A stretch of DNA of 47,820 bases, from the NCBI GenBank assembly GCA_045130475.1, contig JBGUPU010000014.1, forward strand, positions 1 to 47,820, given 5' to 3'. This DNA is from CAG-791 sp045130475 (GTDB taxonomy: Bacteria; Bacillota; Clostridia; Lachnospirales; Lachnospiraceae). The number at the start of each line of letters is the position of its first letter. Position 1 is the stretch's first letter. The position numbers and the translations under genes are program-made. Positions 40,877 to 47,820 of the stretch are shown in pieces. A model generated the notes under the pieces. The model was given only the letters and a program-made list of their open reading frames with translations. It was not told the origin of the DNA and did not search any database.

Positions 40877-43036
40877 TCATCGTGCAGTGTCAATGACTTC
40901 AGTCCCGGCAGCGTCGGAATCTTCAGGCTGCATTTCCACGGGATTCAGATCGGCGGCCGGCAGACGGAAGCGGAAGAGGGCGCCGGACGGCTCGTTGTCC
41001 AGGACTTCTATGCTGCCTCCATGAGCCTGAATGATCTGGGCGCAGAGATTCAGCCCGATCCCCATGGAGCGGTAGCTGTCGGTCAGGCTCTTTTTGCCGC
41101 TGTAAAACAGATCAAAGACATAGGGCTTGTCCTCATCGGAGATGCCGGGGCCGCTGTCGGCGACGTCCACGATGATCTGATCCCCTGAGCGCTCCATGTG
41201 AACCCGGATCTCTGCGTCTGCAGACGTATATTTCACGGCGTTATTGAGGAGATTGATCAAGACCTGCATGATGAGCTTGGGCTCCATTTCAGCGAAAAAG
41301 ATCTGGTCCTCGGAACCCTCTGTATCAAAGACGATCGGACGATTGTGGTGGGAACTGAAATGACGCAGGCTCTGCTCGATGACATCCTCCATGTTTTCGA
41401 TCGTCCTGCGGATGCCTATTCCGCTCTCCAGTCTGGTCATGGAAAGGATGTTTTCAAACTGGGCGTTGAGCCAGTCTGCATCCTCCATGATATCCTCATA
41501 TATTTTGTCGCGGTCCTCGCGCGGCAGGTCGTCCTCGTAGCTGCGCAGGCTGCAGGCATAGCCATAGATGGATGTCAGCGGAGTGCGCAGATCATGAGAG
41601 ATGGAACGCAGAAGTCCTGCGCGGAGACGCTCATTTTCTGCGCGGATCTCGGCTTTTTGCTTTTCCTGGGCCATGCGCTCGTTTTCCAGTGCCATCGTGC
41701 ACTCGTGAATGATGGACAGAAGAATGGTATCCTGAAATTCCGTGAGAGGATGGCCTTCCATATCGATGCCGATGACACCATAATGCGTATCACCTGAATA
41801 TACACTCAGATAGCGGCAGGAAAAGTCGTTGAACTGAGAAGTAAAGGCGCCGGAATTATGGCTGTAAGTGTGAGTCCAGCGGACCGCCTCCAGCTCTTTG
41901 CAGAGGAGGTCACGGGGAAGTGTTTTATCCCCTGCCGGAAAAACAATCGGCTCATCGGAAGCATTGATATTCTCCGTGTTTTCTGACAAGGTTCCGGATG
42001 TATCAGGACTCCAATGGCCGCCTCTCTTTGAGACCGGGACTGCGGCAGGCGGGTAGAAGACGACCGCGCGATTGAGCAGGTGCACCAGCTGCATACAGGT
42101 GGTCCGGATAATGTCTCCGGAATCCTCCGCACTCTCCAGTTGGTTGGATGTGGCCAGAAGCACCTTTGCCTGATAGGCGTTCTCGGCGGAGACACGTGCG
42201 ATATTTTTCATTCGGATTGCTACGGTACCGGTGATCAGAGCCGCCACTACAGTGACGAGATAGGTCATCATATAGGCCGAATCATATACCAGCAGCGTAA
42301 ATCTCGGCTCTATGAACAGGAAGTTGAACAAGAGGACATAGAGGACCGCGGCCAATGTGCCGTACACACGGCTTGAAGTCATGACGGATGCGATCAGAAC
42401 CCCCAGTATGTAGATCGTGATGATATTTGAGTCGCTGAAACGCGACATATAGAACCAGTAGGAGAGGAATGTTGCGACGGCCATGACAGCAAGCACCAGC
42501 AGGAGATCCCGCAGATTCCAGTTGGGTGAACCCGGCCGCTTCTGCTTCATATCCTTTGGATAAGAGGAGGATACAGGATCTGGGATGATATGGATATCCA
42601 CCGTCGGAAGATAGCTCAGGAGTTTTTCATTGATCGCCGGTTTTGCCAGCAGCGTAATAGAGGGCGGACTATATCCAAGGAACAGATCCGTCACTTCCTC
42701 CCGCCGGGCATATTCTGCGATCGCAAGGGGAATATCCGTCCCCTGGATTGTGTGCACTTCAAATCCGTACTCCCAGGCGTACTGAATGTTTTCGCGAAGC
42801 AGAGAATCTTCCTCTGCCTCACGCCCTGTGGTGCTCACATAGAGGGCGATCGGGGCGGGGCCGCCTGTGCTGCCTGCAGCAGAGGGAGGTCCGGGAAAGA
42901 CCATTCTGGCTGCAGTTCGGATGACCCTTTTTGTGCTGGGAGACGGAGAAAGACAGACCATAACAGAAGGGCGGGAAGCATGTCTGCTTTCTCCGCCCGT
43001 TTCATCTATATTGTGTCGACGCACAGATTGTAACAT
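40877..43036 (-). CDS. kdpD: KdpD-like sensor histidine kinase lacking the N-terminal KdpD domain
   Basis: A 719-residue kinase. It begins directly with a Usp-like domain (about 20-155; SPSPSTKRVIRTA then PIALYV). A DUF4118 four-helix membrane block (about 175-275) follows, then a GAF-like region (about 300-450), HisKA with His481 in RSISHDLRTPLTS, and HATPase (NLLNNAVKYT, DSGPGISDED, GIGLNLCAQI). Full-length KdpD proteins of about 890 residues carry a 210-residue ATP-binding domain before this; here it is missing. In Staphylococcus the Usp domain of KdpD binds c-di-AMP. The start is ATG 43036 with AGAGG upstream; GTG 43042 is possible. Confidence 0.9.
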   Translation of the reverse strand: MLQSVRRHNIDETGGESRHASRPSVMVCLSPSPSTKRVIRTAARMVFPGPPSAAGSTGGPAPIALYVSTTGREAEEDSLLRENIQYAWEYGFEVHTIQGTDIPLAIAEYARREEVTDLFLGYSPPSITLLAKPAINEKLLSYLPTVDIHIIPDPVSSSYPKDMKQKRPGSPNWNLRDLLLVLAVMAVATFLSYWFYMSRFSDSNIITIYILGVLIASVMTSSRVYGTLAAVLYVLLFNFLFIEPRFTLLVYDSAYMMTYLVTVVAALITGTVAIRMKNIARVSAENAYQAKVLLATSNQLESAEDSGDIIRTTCMQLVHLLNRAVVFYPPAAVPVSKRGGHWSPDTSGTLSENTENINASDEPIVFPAGDKTLPRDLLCKELEAVRWTHTYSHNSGAFTSQFNDFSCRYLSVYSGDTHYGVIGIDMEGHPLTEFQDTILLSIIHECTMALENERMAQEKQKAEIRAENERLRAGLLRSISHDLRTPLTSIYGYACSLRSYEDDLPREDRDKIYEDIMEDADWLNAQFENILSMTRLESGIGIRRTIENMEDVIEQSLRHFSSHHNRPIVFDTEGSEDQIFFAEMEPKLIMQVLINLLNNAVKYTSADAEIRVHMERSGDQIIVDVADSGPGISDEDKPYVFDLFYSGKKSLTDSYRSMGIGLNLCAQIIQAHGGSIEVLDNEPSGALFRFRLPAADLNPVEMQPEDSDAAGTEVIDTAR

Positions 43037-43090
43037 ACGCACCTCTGACAGTTGGATTCAAATGAAATCCATATGATGTCTGACCGCGGG

Positions 43091-43408
43091 TTATTCCTCC
43101 CGGCTCTTTTGATGTACATAAGAATTCGCCGTAGTAATGTCTTTGGAAAAATCTTTCCGATGAGGATCCTCATCTTCCTCAGCCTCAGCACTTTTGTTAA
43201 ACATAGTAAAAAAGGTAGAGGATTCGGTAGAATCCTGGTCGCTGATCGATTTGCTGCGTCCGGACCATTTTCCGGAGTTGGGGTGGTCTTTTTTGCCCGT
43301 ATAGCGGCGAATTGTCCTCGCAACCATATAATACACCAATAGACCGTATATTGCGAATCCGATTACGACGAGAATATTCTCTGCGAGCAATGTAAAAAAC
43401 CGATTCAT
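43091..43408 (-). CDS. Small single-pass membrane protein within the potassium operon
   Basis: A 105-residue protein, not recognised. One membrane helix (about 8-30, ENILVVIGFAIYGLLVYYMVA) is followed by a basic stop-transfer segment (RTIRRYTGKKDH) and a Ser/Asp/Glu-rich soluble tail of about 65 residues. It lies 16 bp after ktrA and 54 bp before kdpD in the same operon, so a role as a transporter or sensor accessory is a plausible inference only. ATG 43408 is chosen because AGAGG lies 9 nt upstream. Confidence 0.65.
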   Translation of the reverse strand: MNRFFTLLAENILVVIGFAIYGLLVYYMVARTIRRYTGKKDHPNSGKWSGRSKSISDQDSTESSTFFTMFNKSAEAEEDEDPHRKDFSKDITTANSYVHQKSREE

Positions 43409-43424
43409 TAGCATTACCTCTTTA

Positions 43425-44120
43425 TCACAAAATCTTCTGAATGTACTCGGATTTCCCGAGAACCATCATGGTCTGTCCGCTGTGCAGTACAGTGTTGTTA
43501 CGGATGTCCATATCGATTTCCGGAAGCGCCTGATTGGTCCCGTCGGCATTCGGGGATATCACTCTGGTACTGCAGGGATCGCGAACTCCCAGAATATTGA
43601 TATGGTATTTCCTGCGCACATCGAGTTCATCGATCCGCTTTCCGCTCCAGCGATCCGGCACTTTGATCTCATAGACACCGTAGCCGTCGGACAGATCGAC
43701 GTAATTGGAGATGCCGTCAGAGCTGAATCGGATCGCTGTCCAGTAGCCCAGCTCCCGCTCGGGAAAGACAACATAGGAGGCACCGTTGCGAAGAAGGAAC
43801 TTTTCCTGCCGATGGCTTGTAGCACGGGAAATGATTTTTTTTGCTCCAAGCTCATCCAGCGTGAAAGTTGTCTGCAGGGAACTGAGGAAATCATCGCCGA
43901 TGGCAACGATGCAGAAATCATAGAGATTGACGCCCAGCGTGTTCATAAAGGCCTTGTCAGTGCTGTCGCCGATCCGCGCGTCGGACACGAAAGGCATGAT
44001 CTGGTTGATCAGATCTTCGCGCTGGTCAACGACCATGACATCATGACCCATTTCATGCAGCTTCTGCGCGCTGTAGCGGCCGAATCTTCCGGCACCTATA
44101 ATCAAAACACTTTTTGCCAT
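43425..44120 (-). CDS. ktrA: Ktr/Trk potassium-channel gating subunit
   Basis: A 231-residue RCK protein. The N-terminal Rossmann domain has GAGRFG (9-14), VVDQRED and IAIGDD-like IVAIGDDFLSS; the C-terminal TrkA_C domain (about 145-231) ends with VLHSGQTMMVLGKSEYIQKIL. Only one RCK unit is present, as in KtrA/KtrC, not the doubled form of E. coli TrkA. It binds ATP/ADP and gates the KtrB pore. RCK_C domains of the Ktr type can bind c-di-AMP. It starts 43 bp after ktrB. Confidence 0.95.
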   Translation of the reverse strand: MAKSVLIIGAGRFGRYSAQKLHEMGHDVMVVDQREDLINQIMPFVSDARIGDSTDKAFMNTLGVNLYDFCIVAIGDDFLSSLQTTFTLDELGAKKIISRATSHRQEKFLLRNGASYVVFPERELGYWTAIRFSSDGISNYVDLSDGYGVYEIKVPDRWSGKRIDELDVRRKYHINILGVRDPCSTRVISPNADGTNQALPEIDMDIRNNTVLHSGQTMMVLGKSEYIQKIL

Positions 44121-44163
44121 TTTTTTTACCCCCGTTCAGGCAATTCAACTTGATATAAGTATT

Positions 44164-45504
44164 TCAACCGACAGACACCTTTTCCATCGGCAGAAGTCCG
44201 GGATGGACCCGTGCTGAAGTTGCGAAAGAATATCCCAAAGTCAGTCCTCCGACACGTCCGAAAAACATAAATACAATGATGATTATCCTGGACAGGACCG
44301 AGAGTCCCGGCGTGATTCCGGTAGTCAGGCCAACAGTACCGAGTGCCGAGGCGCATTCGAACAGGGAGGTGATGATCGGAAAACCTTCTGTGGAAGACAG
44401 TACTATGGCTCCGCCCAGCAGGAGGAAGATATATAGAGTCAGCAGAGCCATGGCATTCTGAATTGCATCCCTCTCGATCCGCCTTCTGAAACAGTTGACG
44501 TGTTCACGGCGTCTGAGAAATGTGGCGGAAGCCAGAAACAGGATCGCCATGGTTGTGACCTTCATACCGCCCGCCGTTGACCCCGGCGCGCCGCCGACCA
44601 TCATCAGCATGATCGTGATGAGAAGACCGCTCTCACTCATCTGCCCGTAATCGGCTGTGTTAAAACCCGCTGTACGCGGCGTCACACTCTGGAAAAGTGA
44701 GAGAAGCAGGCGTTCATTCCAGGTGTATCCCTTAAATTCCACCAGGAAAAAATAAAGGAAGGGGATCAGGATAAGAGCCGCTGTTGACGCCAGAATGATC
44801 TTGGTCTGCAGGCGGAGTTTTTTCAGACGGAAGCGATTGTTGATCAGATCACTCCAGGTCAGAAATCCAAGACCGCCCAGAATGATCAGCAGCATGATCA
44901 CGACATTGACTGCCGCATTGGAGGCAAATGCCGTCAGCGAGGAGAACTGTGCCTGTGTTCCCATCAGATCGAATCCCGCGTTGCAGAATGCTGAGATGGA
45001 ATGAAAAACCGCATATCCCAGCCCTCTTACAAAACCGAACTGCCCTGCAAATACAGGCAGCAGACAGAGGGCTCCGATCCCCTCGATGCAGAAAGTTCCT
45101 TTTATGAGAAACTTCATGAAGTTGAGGACCGATCCCAGTTCCGGCGCGGAGACCGCATCCTGTACTGCCAGCCGGGGAAGAAGACCGATCTGCGCCCCTG
45201 TCAGAGTGATGACAGCGGCAGCCATGGTCACCACTCCCAGACCGCCAACCTGGATCAGGATCAGGATGACGATTCTGCCGAACAAAGTCCACTTCGTCGC
45301 TGTATCAAAGACGACCAGGCCGGTCACACATGCCGCCGAAGTGGATGTAAATAATGCATTTAAAAAACTGACCGGTTCGTCTCCCTTTGAGGCAAAGGGA
45401 AGACAGAGCATAACTGCTCCGGCCAGAATCATCAGAATAAAGCTCACCAGGATCATCCGGAAAGATGTCAGATGCCCCCTGATCGCGTTCCGTGCCTTTG
45501 CCAT
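44164..45504 (-). CDS. ktrB: Ktr/Trk potassium uptake membrane subunit
   Basis: A 446-residue TrkH-family pore protein. Four pore-loop repeats carry the selectivity-filter glycines: SAACVTGLVVFDT, SAFCNAGFDLMG, TPRTAGFNTADYG and SALGTVGLTTGI. Each is flanked by two membrane helices. The length matches KtrB rather than TrkH (about 480). It takes up K+ with the KtrA ring. First gene of the operon; AGGAGGT precedes the ATG. No c-di-AMP riboswitch was recognised upstream. Confidence 0.95.
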   Translation of the reverse strand: MAKARNAIRGHLTSFRMILVSFILMILAGAVMLCLPFASKGDEPVSFLNALFTSTSAACVTGLVVFDTATKWTLFGRIVILILIQVGGLGVVTMAAAVITLTGAQIGLLPRLAVQDAVSAPELGSVLNFMKFLIKGTFCIEGIGALCLLPVFAGQFGFVRGLGYAVFHSISAFCNAGFDLMGTQAQFSSLTAFASNAAVNVVIMLLIILGGLGFLTWSDLINNRFRLKKLRLQTKIILASTAALILIPFLYFFLVEFKGYTWNERLLLSLFQSVTPRTAGFNTADYGQMSESGLLITIMLMMVGGAPGSTAGGMKVTTMAILFLASATFLRRREHVNCFRRRIERDAIQNAMALLTLYIFLLLGGAIVLSSTEGFPIITSLFECASALGTVGLTTGITPGLSVLSRIIIIVFMFFGRVGGLTLGYSFATSARVHPGLLPMEKVSVG

Positions 45505-45643
45505 GAAGACCTCCTGTGATATTGCGATATTGCCCCTGATTGCCGGGACCTCATTTTGTCTGCTTTTTCAAGATGCTAACATTATCCCTTCAAAGGCATA
45601 AAAAAGGGATTAAAGAAAGACTGCCCGACATTAAAATTGCATT

Positions 45644-45688
45644 AAAAAAAGAGCGAAAGCCATCTCCCTGATGGAGAAGCTTTCGCTC
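45644..45688 (-). terminator. Terminator of the zinc-ribbon gene
   Basis: GAGCGAAAGC (45651-45660) pairs with GCTTTCGCTC (45679-45688). On the minus strand seven Ts follow at 45650-45644. Confidence 0.88.
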
Positions 45689-45689
45689 T

Positions 45690-45759
45690 AAGCCGGTTTT
45701 TACCATCAAAGCCGGTTTTTACCATCAAAGCCGGCTTTTCAACACTAAGCCTGTTTTAC
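45690..45759. repeat. 19-bp tandem repeat, nearly 4 copies
   Basis: AAGCCGGTTTTTACCATCA at 45690-45708 is repeated exactly at 45709-45727, then diverged at 45728-45746 and partially at 45747-45759. It lies between the zinc-ribbon gene and its terminator. Confidence 0.93.
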
Positions 45760-45787
45760 AGCTGCAGGACCTGCATCGGATAGGGCA

Positions 45788-46588
45788 TTACCAGTCGGAA
45801 TCCCAGTCTGTATCGTCGGAATCCCAGTCGGAGGAGTCCCAGTCAGAGTCGCTGTCATTATCACTCTGTGATTTCTCCCAATCAGAGTAATAGTCAGTGT
45901 CCTTAAAATCCGTCGTATTGGAGTTGTAGTCATAATAGGACGAATCGTAATACTCATTTGCGTTTTCCGTCAGGTCATCGGGGACAGAAGAGGCGGGAAA
46001 CCAGTCTGTCGAGGTATCGTCATAGTAGTACCAGGTGTCATCCAGACTATAGTAGTGGGTATTGTTGTAATGGTAATACCCGTTATTGAATTTGCGGGTG
46101 GGATAGAGCAGGGTGCCGATCACTACAATGGCTCCCAGGCCGAAGAGAATACCCTGGATCAGCCCGTTTCTCTGCTGACGTTTGACAGATTTGACAGCCT
46201 TTGTCTTCTGGCGCTCTACATGGTGGGCTTTCTGGTTGAGGATCTCATCCTGCAGGCGCTCATAGAGCTCGTTGACCGCATATGCCTCGTCCACTCCGCG
46301 GTAGCGCACTGCCCGCTCGCCGTTTGCCTTGTTTTTGTAGACGACGAATTCGCCGGTGTCGTCTTTATAGATACCAAAGGCCTTGGGCTGTTTGTAATCC
46401 ACGCCTACAAAAAAGCGGGTTCTCTCGGGCGTCAGACCGTTCTGCTCGCAATAGGCCTTCAGTTCATCAATCGTCTTGGGAACAGCGTCAGAAGTCCGGT
46501 GGATATGGTCGTTGGGTGCTCCGCAGTTGGGGCATTTCTCTGCTGAATCATCAAAATATTGTCCGCAAAAGGAGCATTTTACTTTCAT
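45788..46588 (-). CDS. Zinc-ribbon membrane protein with Asp/Ser/Trp-rich tail
   Basis: A 266-residue protein, function unknown. The N-terminal zinc ribbon (Cys5, Cys8, Cys19, Cys22) is followed by an alpha/beta region (about 35-115) with FFVGVDYKQPKAFGIYKDDTGEFVVYKNKANGERAVRY, a basic helix and one membrane segment (about 142-162). The outer part is Tyr/Asn/Asp-rich and ends in a DSDWDSSDWDSD-type repeat. The conserved middle suggests ligand or cyclic-nucleotide-like recognition, but no family was recognised. It shares the zinc ribbon-membrane helix-acidic tail plan with the protein at 24722-26026. Confidence 0.75.
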   Translation of the reverse strand: MKVKCSFCGQYFDDSAEKCPNCGAPNDHIHRTSDAVPKTIDELKAYCEQNGLTPERTRFFVGVDYKQPKAFGIYKDDTGEFVVYKNKANGERAVRYRGVDEAYAVNELYERLQDEILNQKAHHVERQKTKAVKSVKRQQRNGLIQGILFGLGAIVVIGTLLYPTRKFNNGYYHYNNTHYYSLDDTWYYYDDTSTDWFPASSVPDDLTENANEYYDSSYYDYNSNTTDFKDTDYYSDWEKSQSDNDSDSDWDSSDWDSDDTDWDSDW

Positions 46589-46758
46589 TATTACTGCCTC
46601 ACAAAATCATTACCGTTTTAAATTCTGCCTTTCCTGGTGCTGTCATTAAAAATACTCCTGAATCCATTCTTTTTCAAGCCCTCTGAGGGCTTCTTAGTGA
46701 GGCGTTTTTATAAGCTTATAGGAATCGTCCTCAGGAATTTGCCTTACCTGGATTGTTG

Positions 46759-47445
46759 TCAGGCATCCGGATCCGCAATCCTCAAGGTGAAATAATCTTT
46801 GTCAAAATCGATAACACCTTCGTTTTTCAGTGCGGTCAGCTCCCTGGACATGGCGCTTCGATTGATGCACAGATATTCTGCCATTTCGGTGCGCCGCAGG
46901 GGCAGGCGGAAAGAGGCCTTTCCCTGCCGCTGTGCTTCCATGGACAGATAGGCGAGGATCTTTTCCCGCACTGAACCCTGGGAGGAAACTTCGATGCGTT
47001 CCATCAGCCTGCGGTTTTTGGCGCTGAGCATGGCAAACATGTTCTTTGACAGCTGATGGTGGAAAGGACAGGAATTTTTACAGGGATGCAGGATCCGGCT
47101 TGCCGGCAGGAAGAGGATCAGGGAGGGAGAGGCTGTGACAAAGAAGACGCCCTCGCGCTCGGGTGTGATCTCACTGAAAGAAAAGGCTTCTCCGAAAACA
47201 TCCCCTGCCTGCATATAAGAGACCAGGGTTCGGTTTCCCCACATGTCCTGTTTGTACATGTTTACACTGCCCTCGATGACAGTTCCGACGTTTTCGGCCA
47301 GATCCCCCTCCAGCCGGATGAGGCAGTCCTTTTTATACTCCCTGATCCGGCAGCCCAGACAGTCGAAGAGCAGTGTGCAGTCCGCCGGACTGATTCCATC
47401 GAAGACGGGGAGATGGGATATATCTGTAATATGTGCTTTCGGCAT
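46759..47445 (-). CDS. Crp/Fnr-family transcriptional regulator
   Basis: A 228-residue regulator. The N-terminal cyclic-nucleotide-like beta-roll (about 12-125) includes VGTVIEGSVNMYKQDMWGNRTLVSYMQAGDVFGEAFSFSE; the C-terminal winged helix (about 155-222) has LPLRRTEMAEYLCINRSAMSRELTALKNEGVIDF. It carries a CxxC (Cys29, Cys32) and Cys122/Cys126 in HPCKNSCPFHH, so it could bind an iron-sulfur cluster or sense redox state; cAMP-binding residues are not evident. It is divergent from a molybdoenzyme gene across a 306-bp gap with a palindrome placed for both promoters. Confidence 0.9.
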   Translation of the reverse strand: MPKAHITDISHLPVFDGISPADCTLLFDCLGCRIREYKKDCLIRLEGDLAENVGTVIEGSVNMYKQDMWGNRTLVSYMQAGDVFGEAFSFSEITPEREGVFFVTASPSLILFLPASRILHPCKNSCPFHHQLSKNMFAMLSAKNRRLMERIEVSSQGSVREKILAYLSMEAQRQGKASFRLPLRRTEMAEYLCINRSAMSRELTALKNEGVIDFDKDYFTLRIADPDA

Positions 47446-47488
47446 GGAAGGATCCTCTCTAAAACTTTTTTTCGACCAAAGTATTTCT

Positions 47489-47494
47489 ATTATA
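47489..47494 (-). promoter_or_regulatory. -10 box of the crp/fnr-family gene
   Basis: A perfect TATAAT on the minus strand predicts +1 near 47482. No proper -35 is present; the palindrome at 47517-47530 sits there instead, typical of an activator-dependent promoter. Confidence 0.6.
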
Positions 47495-47516
47495 CATAAA
47501 AACTATATATAAAAAC

Positions 47517-47530
47517 GTTGCGTCTGCAAC
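47517..47530. promoter_or_regulatory. Crp/Fnr-type operator shared by divergent promoters
   Basis: GTTGC-N4-GCAAC, a perfect inverted repeat with the same half-site length and spacing as FNR sites (TTGAT-N4-ATCAA). Its centre (47523.5) is 29.5 bp from the near edge of each divergent -10 box, so it lies at -41.5 for both predicted starts. Confidence 0.65.
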
Positions 47531-47552
47531 AACTTGTCTTCGATATATATAG

Positions 47553-47558
47553 TAAAAT
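47553..47558 (+). promoter_or_regulatory. -10 box of the molybdopterin oxidoreductase gene
   Basis: TAAAAT matches the -10 consensus at five of six positions and predicts +1 near 47565, giving a leader of about 187 nt. It mirrors the opposite -10 around the operator. Confidence 0.5.
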
Positions 47559-47699
47559 TACACAATAAATGCGGACAATATAGGTGGTTAGTTAATATAA
47601 ACCGACGAATCATCAATAAATCCGCAATTTTTAATGCGTTTTTTGCATGAATGTAATAACGGAGGCATGTACACAAAAAACGGAAAAACTCCCTCGGGG

Positions 47700-47717
47700 C
47701 CGCTCCCCGGAGCGGCG
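47700..47717 (+). promoter_or_regulatory. GC-rich hairpin in the leader of the molybdoenzyme gene
   Basis: GCCGCTCC (47700-47707) pairs with GGAGCGGC (47710-47717), enclosing a very short loop, 34 bp before the start codon. Flanking GGGG/CTCC sequences could extend it. A molybdenum-cofactor-sensing leader is conceivable but I cannot match a consensus. Confidence 0.35.
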
Positions 47718-47751
47718 TTTTCGGAAAAATCGGAAAGAAAGGAAGGAGCAT

Positions 47752-47820
47752 ATGCAAAAAGTACAATCGACCTGCAATTTCTGCGCGATCGACTGTAATC
47801 TCGACTTCTATGTGGAGGAC
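47752..47820 (+). CDS. Molybdopterin-dependent oxidoreductase, N-terminal fragment
   Basis: Only 23 codons are in the window. They read a start followed by CNFCAIDCN, with Cys8, Cys11 and Cys15 in the C-x2-C-x3-C spacing of the [4Fe-4S] site at the N terminus of formate dehydrogenase/nitrate reductase-type molybdoenzymes. The substrate cannot be predicted from this fragment. AAGGAAGGAG precedes ATG 47752. Divergent to the Crp/Fnr regulator. Confidence 0.75.
   Translation, partial: MQKVQSTCNFCAIDCNLDFYVED

Noticed and set aside
46676..46692. Hairpin AAGCCCT/AGGGCTT downstream of the crp/fnr-family gene
   Set aside because: No T tract on either strand after the stem, so it is not supported as a terminator.

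Overview
The window looks like part of the chromosome of an anaerobic, moderately high-GC Clostridia bacterium, most likely Lachnospiraceae or a close relative. Pointers are the paired glycogen genes glgC/glgD, a split purine terminus (archaeal-type PurO plus a stand-alone AICAR transformylase), the ispF-cysS-mrnC-rlmB-sigH block, a two-gene SufC/SufB-like iron-sulfur system, a large VaFE/TQXA surface adhesin, a clostripain-family protease and many zinc-ribbon membrane proteins. No phage, CRISPR array or intact transposase is visible.

Layout. 1-3.4 kb: a hairpin-rich stretch of unknown identity, a decayed lipase pseudogene, a GNAT acetyltransferase, a DUF5714 protein and a convergent M20D amidohydrolase. 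3.8-19.2 kb, mostly cell-surface and secreted functions: an AIM24/TIGR00266 protein, a convergent NlpC/P60 hydrolase with choline-binding-type repeats, a 1670-residue anchored adhesin, a lipoprotein, PepF, a membrane-tethered clostripain-like protease, a C39-like cysteine protease, a lone tRNA-Thr(GGU) and an HD-domain protein. 19-24.2 kb, minus strand: a DUF134 regulator-sufC-sufB-like operon, then glgC-glgD. 24.7-27.2 kb: two coupled membrane proteins (zinc ribbon/YARHG and DUF3298-like). 27.4-38.5 kb, plus strand, housekeeping: purO-purH, ispF, cysS-mrnC-rlmB-sigH-yfbR, trmD, pepT and a DnaJ-class co-chaperone. 38.7-45.5 kb, minus strand: an acyl-CoA dehydrogenase, then a potassium operon (ktrB-ktrA-small membrane protein-kdpD-kdpE). 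45.8-47.8 kb: a zinc-ribbon membrane protein, a Crp/Fnr regulator and, divergently, the first 23 codons of a molybdopterin oxidoreductase.

How parts work together. In the potassium operon, a KdpD lacking its usual N-terminal ATP-binding region sits with its KdpE partner beside Ktr-type uptake genes rather than a Kdp pump. This suggests the kinase pair controls Ktr transport. At the right edge, one palindrome (GTTGC-N4-GCAAC) lies exactly midway between two divergent -10 boxes, centred at -41.5 of both predicted starts. That is the geometry expected if the Crp/Fnr protein activates both itself and the molybdoenzyme. The suf operon carries its own regulator gene, with a palindrome over the predicted transcription start.

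At the sequence level, most gaps between genes contain short perfect or near-perfect tandem duplications (9-20 bp, 2-4 copies), each of a different sequence. Three REP-like palindromes with a shared GGGA/GGTTC core occur. Two sit at the stop codon of a gene and one lies inside the 5' part of mrnC.
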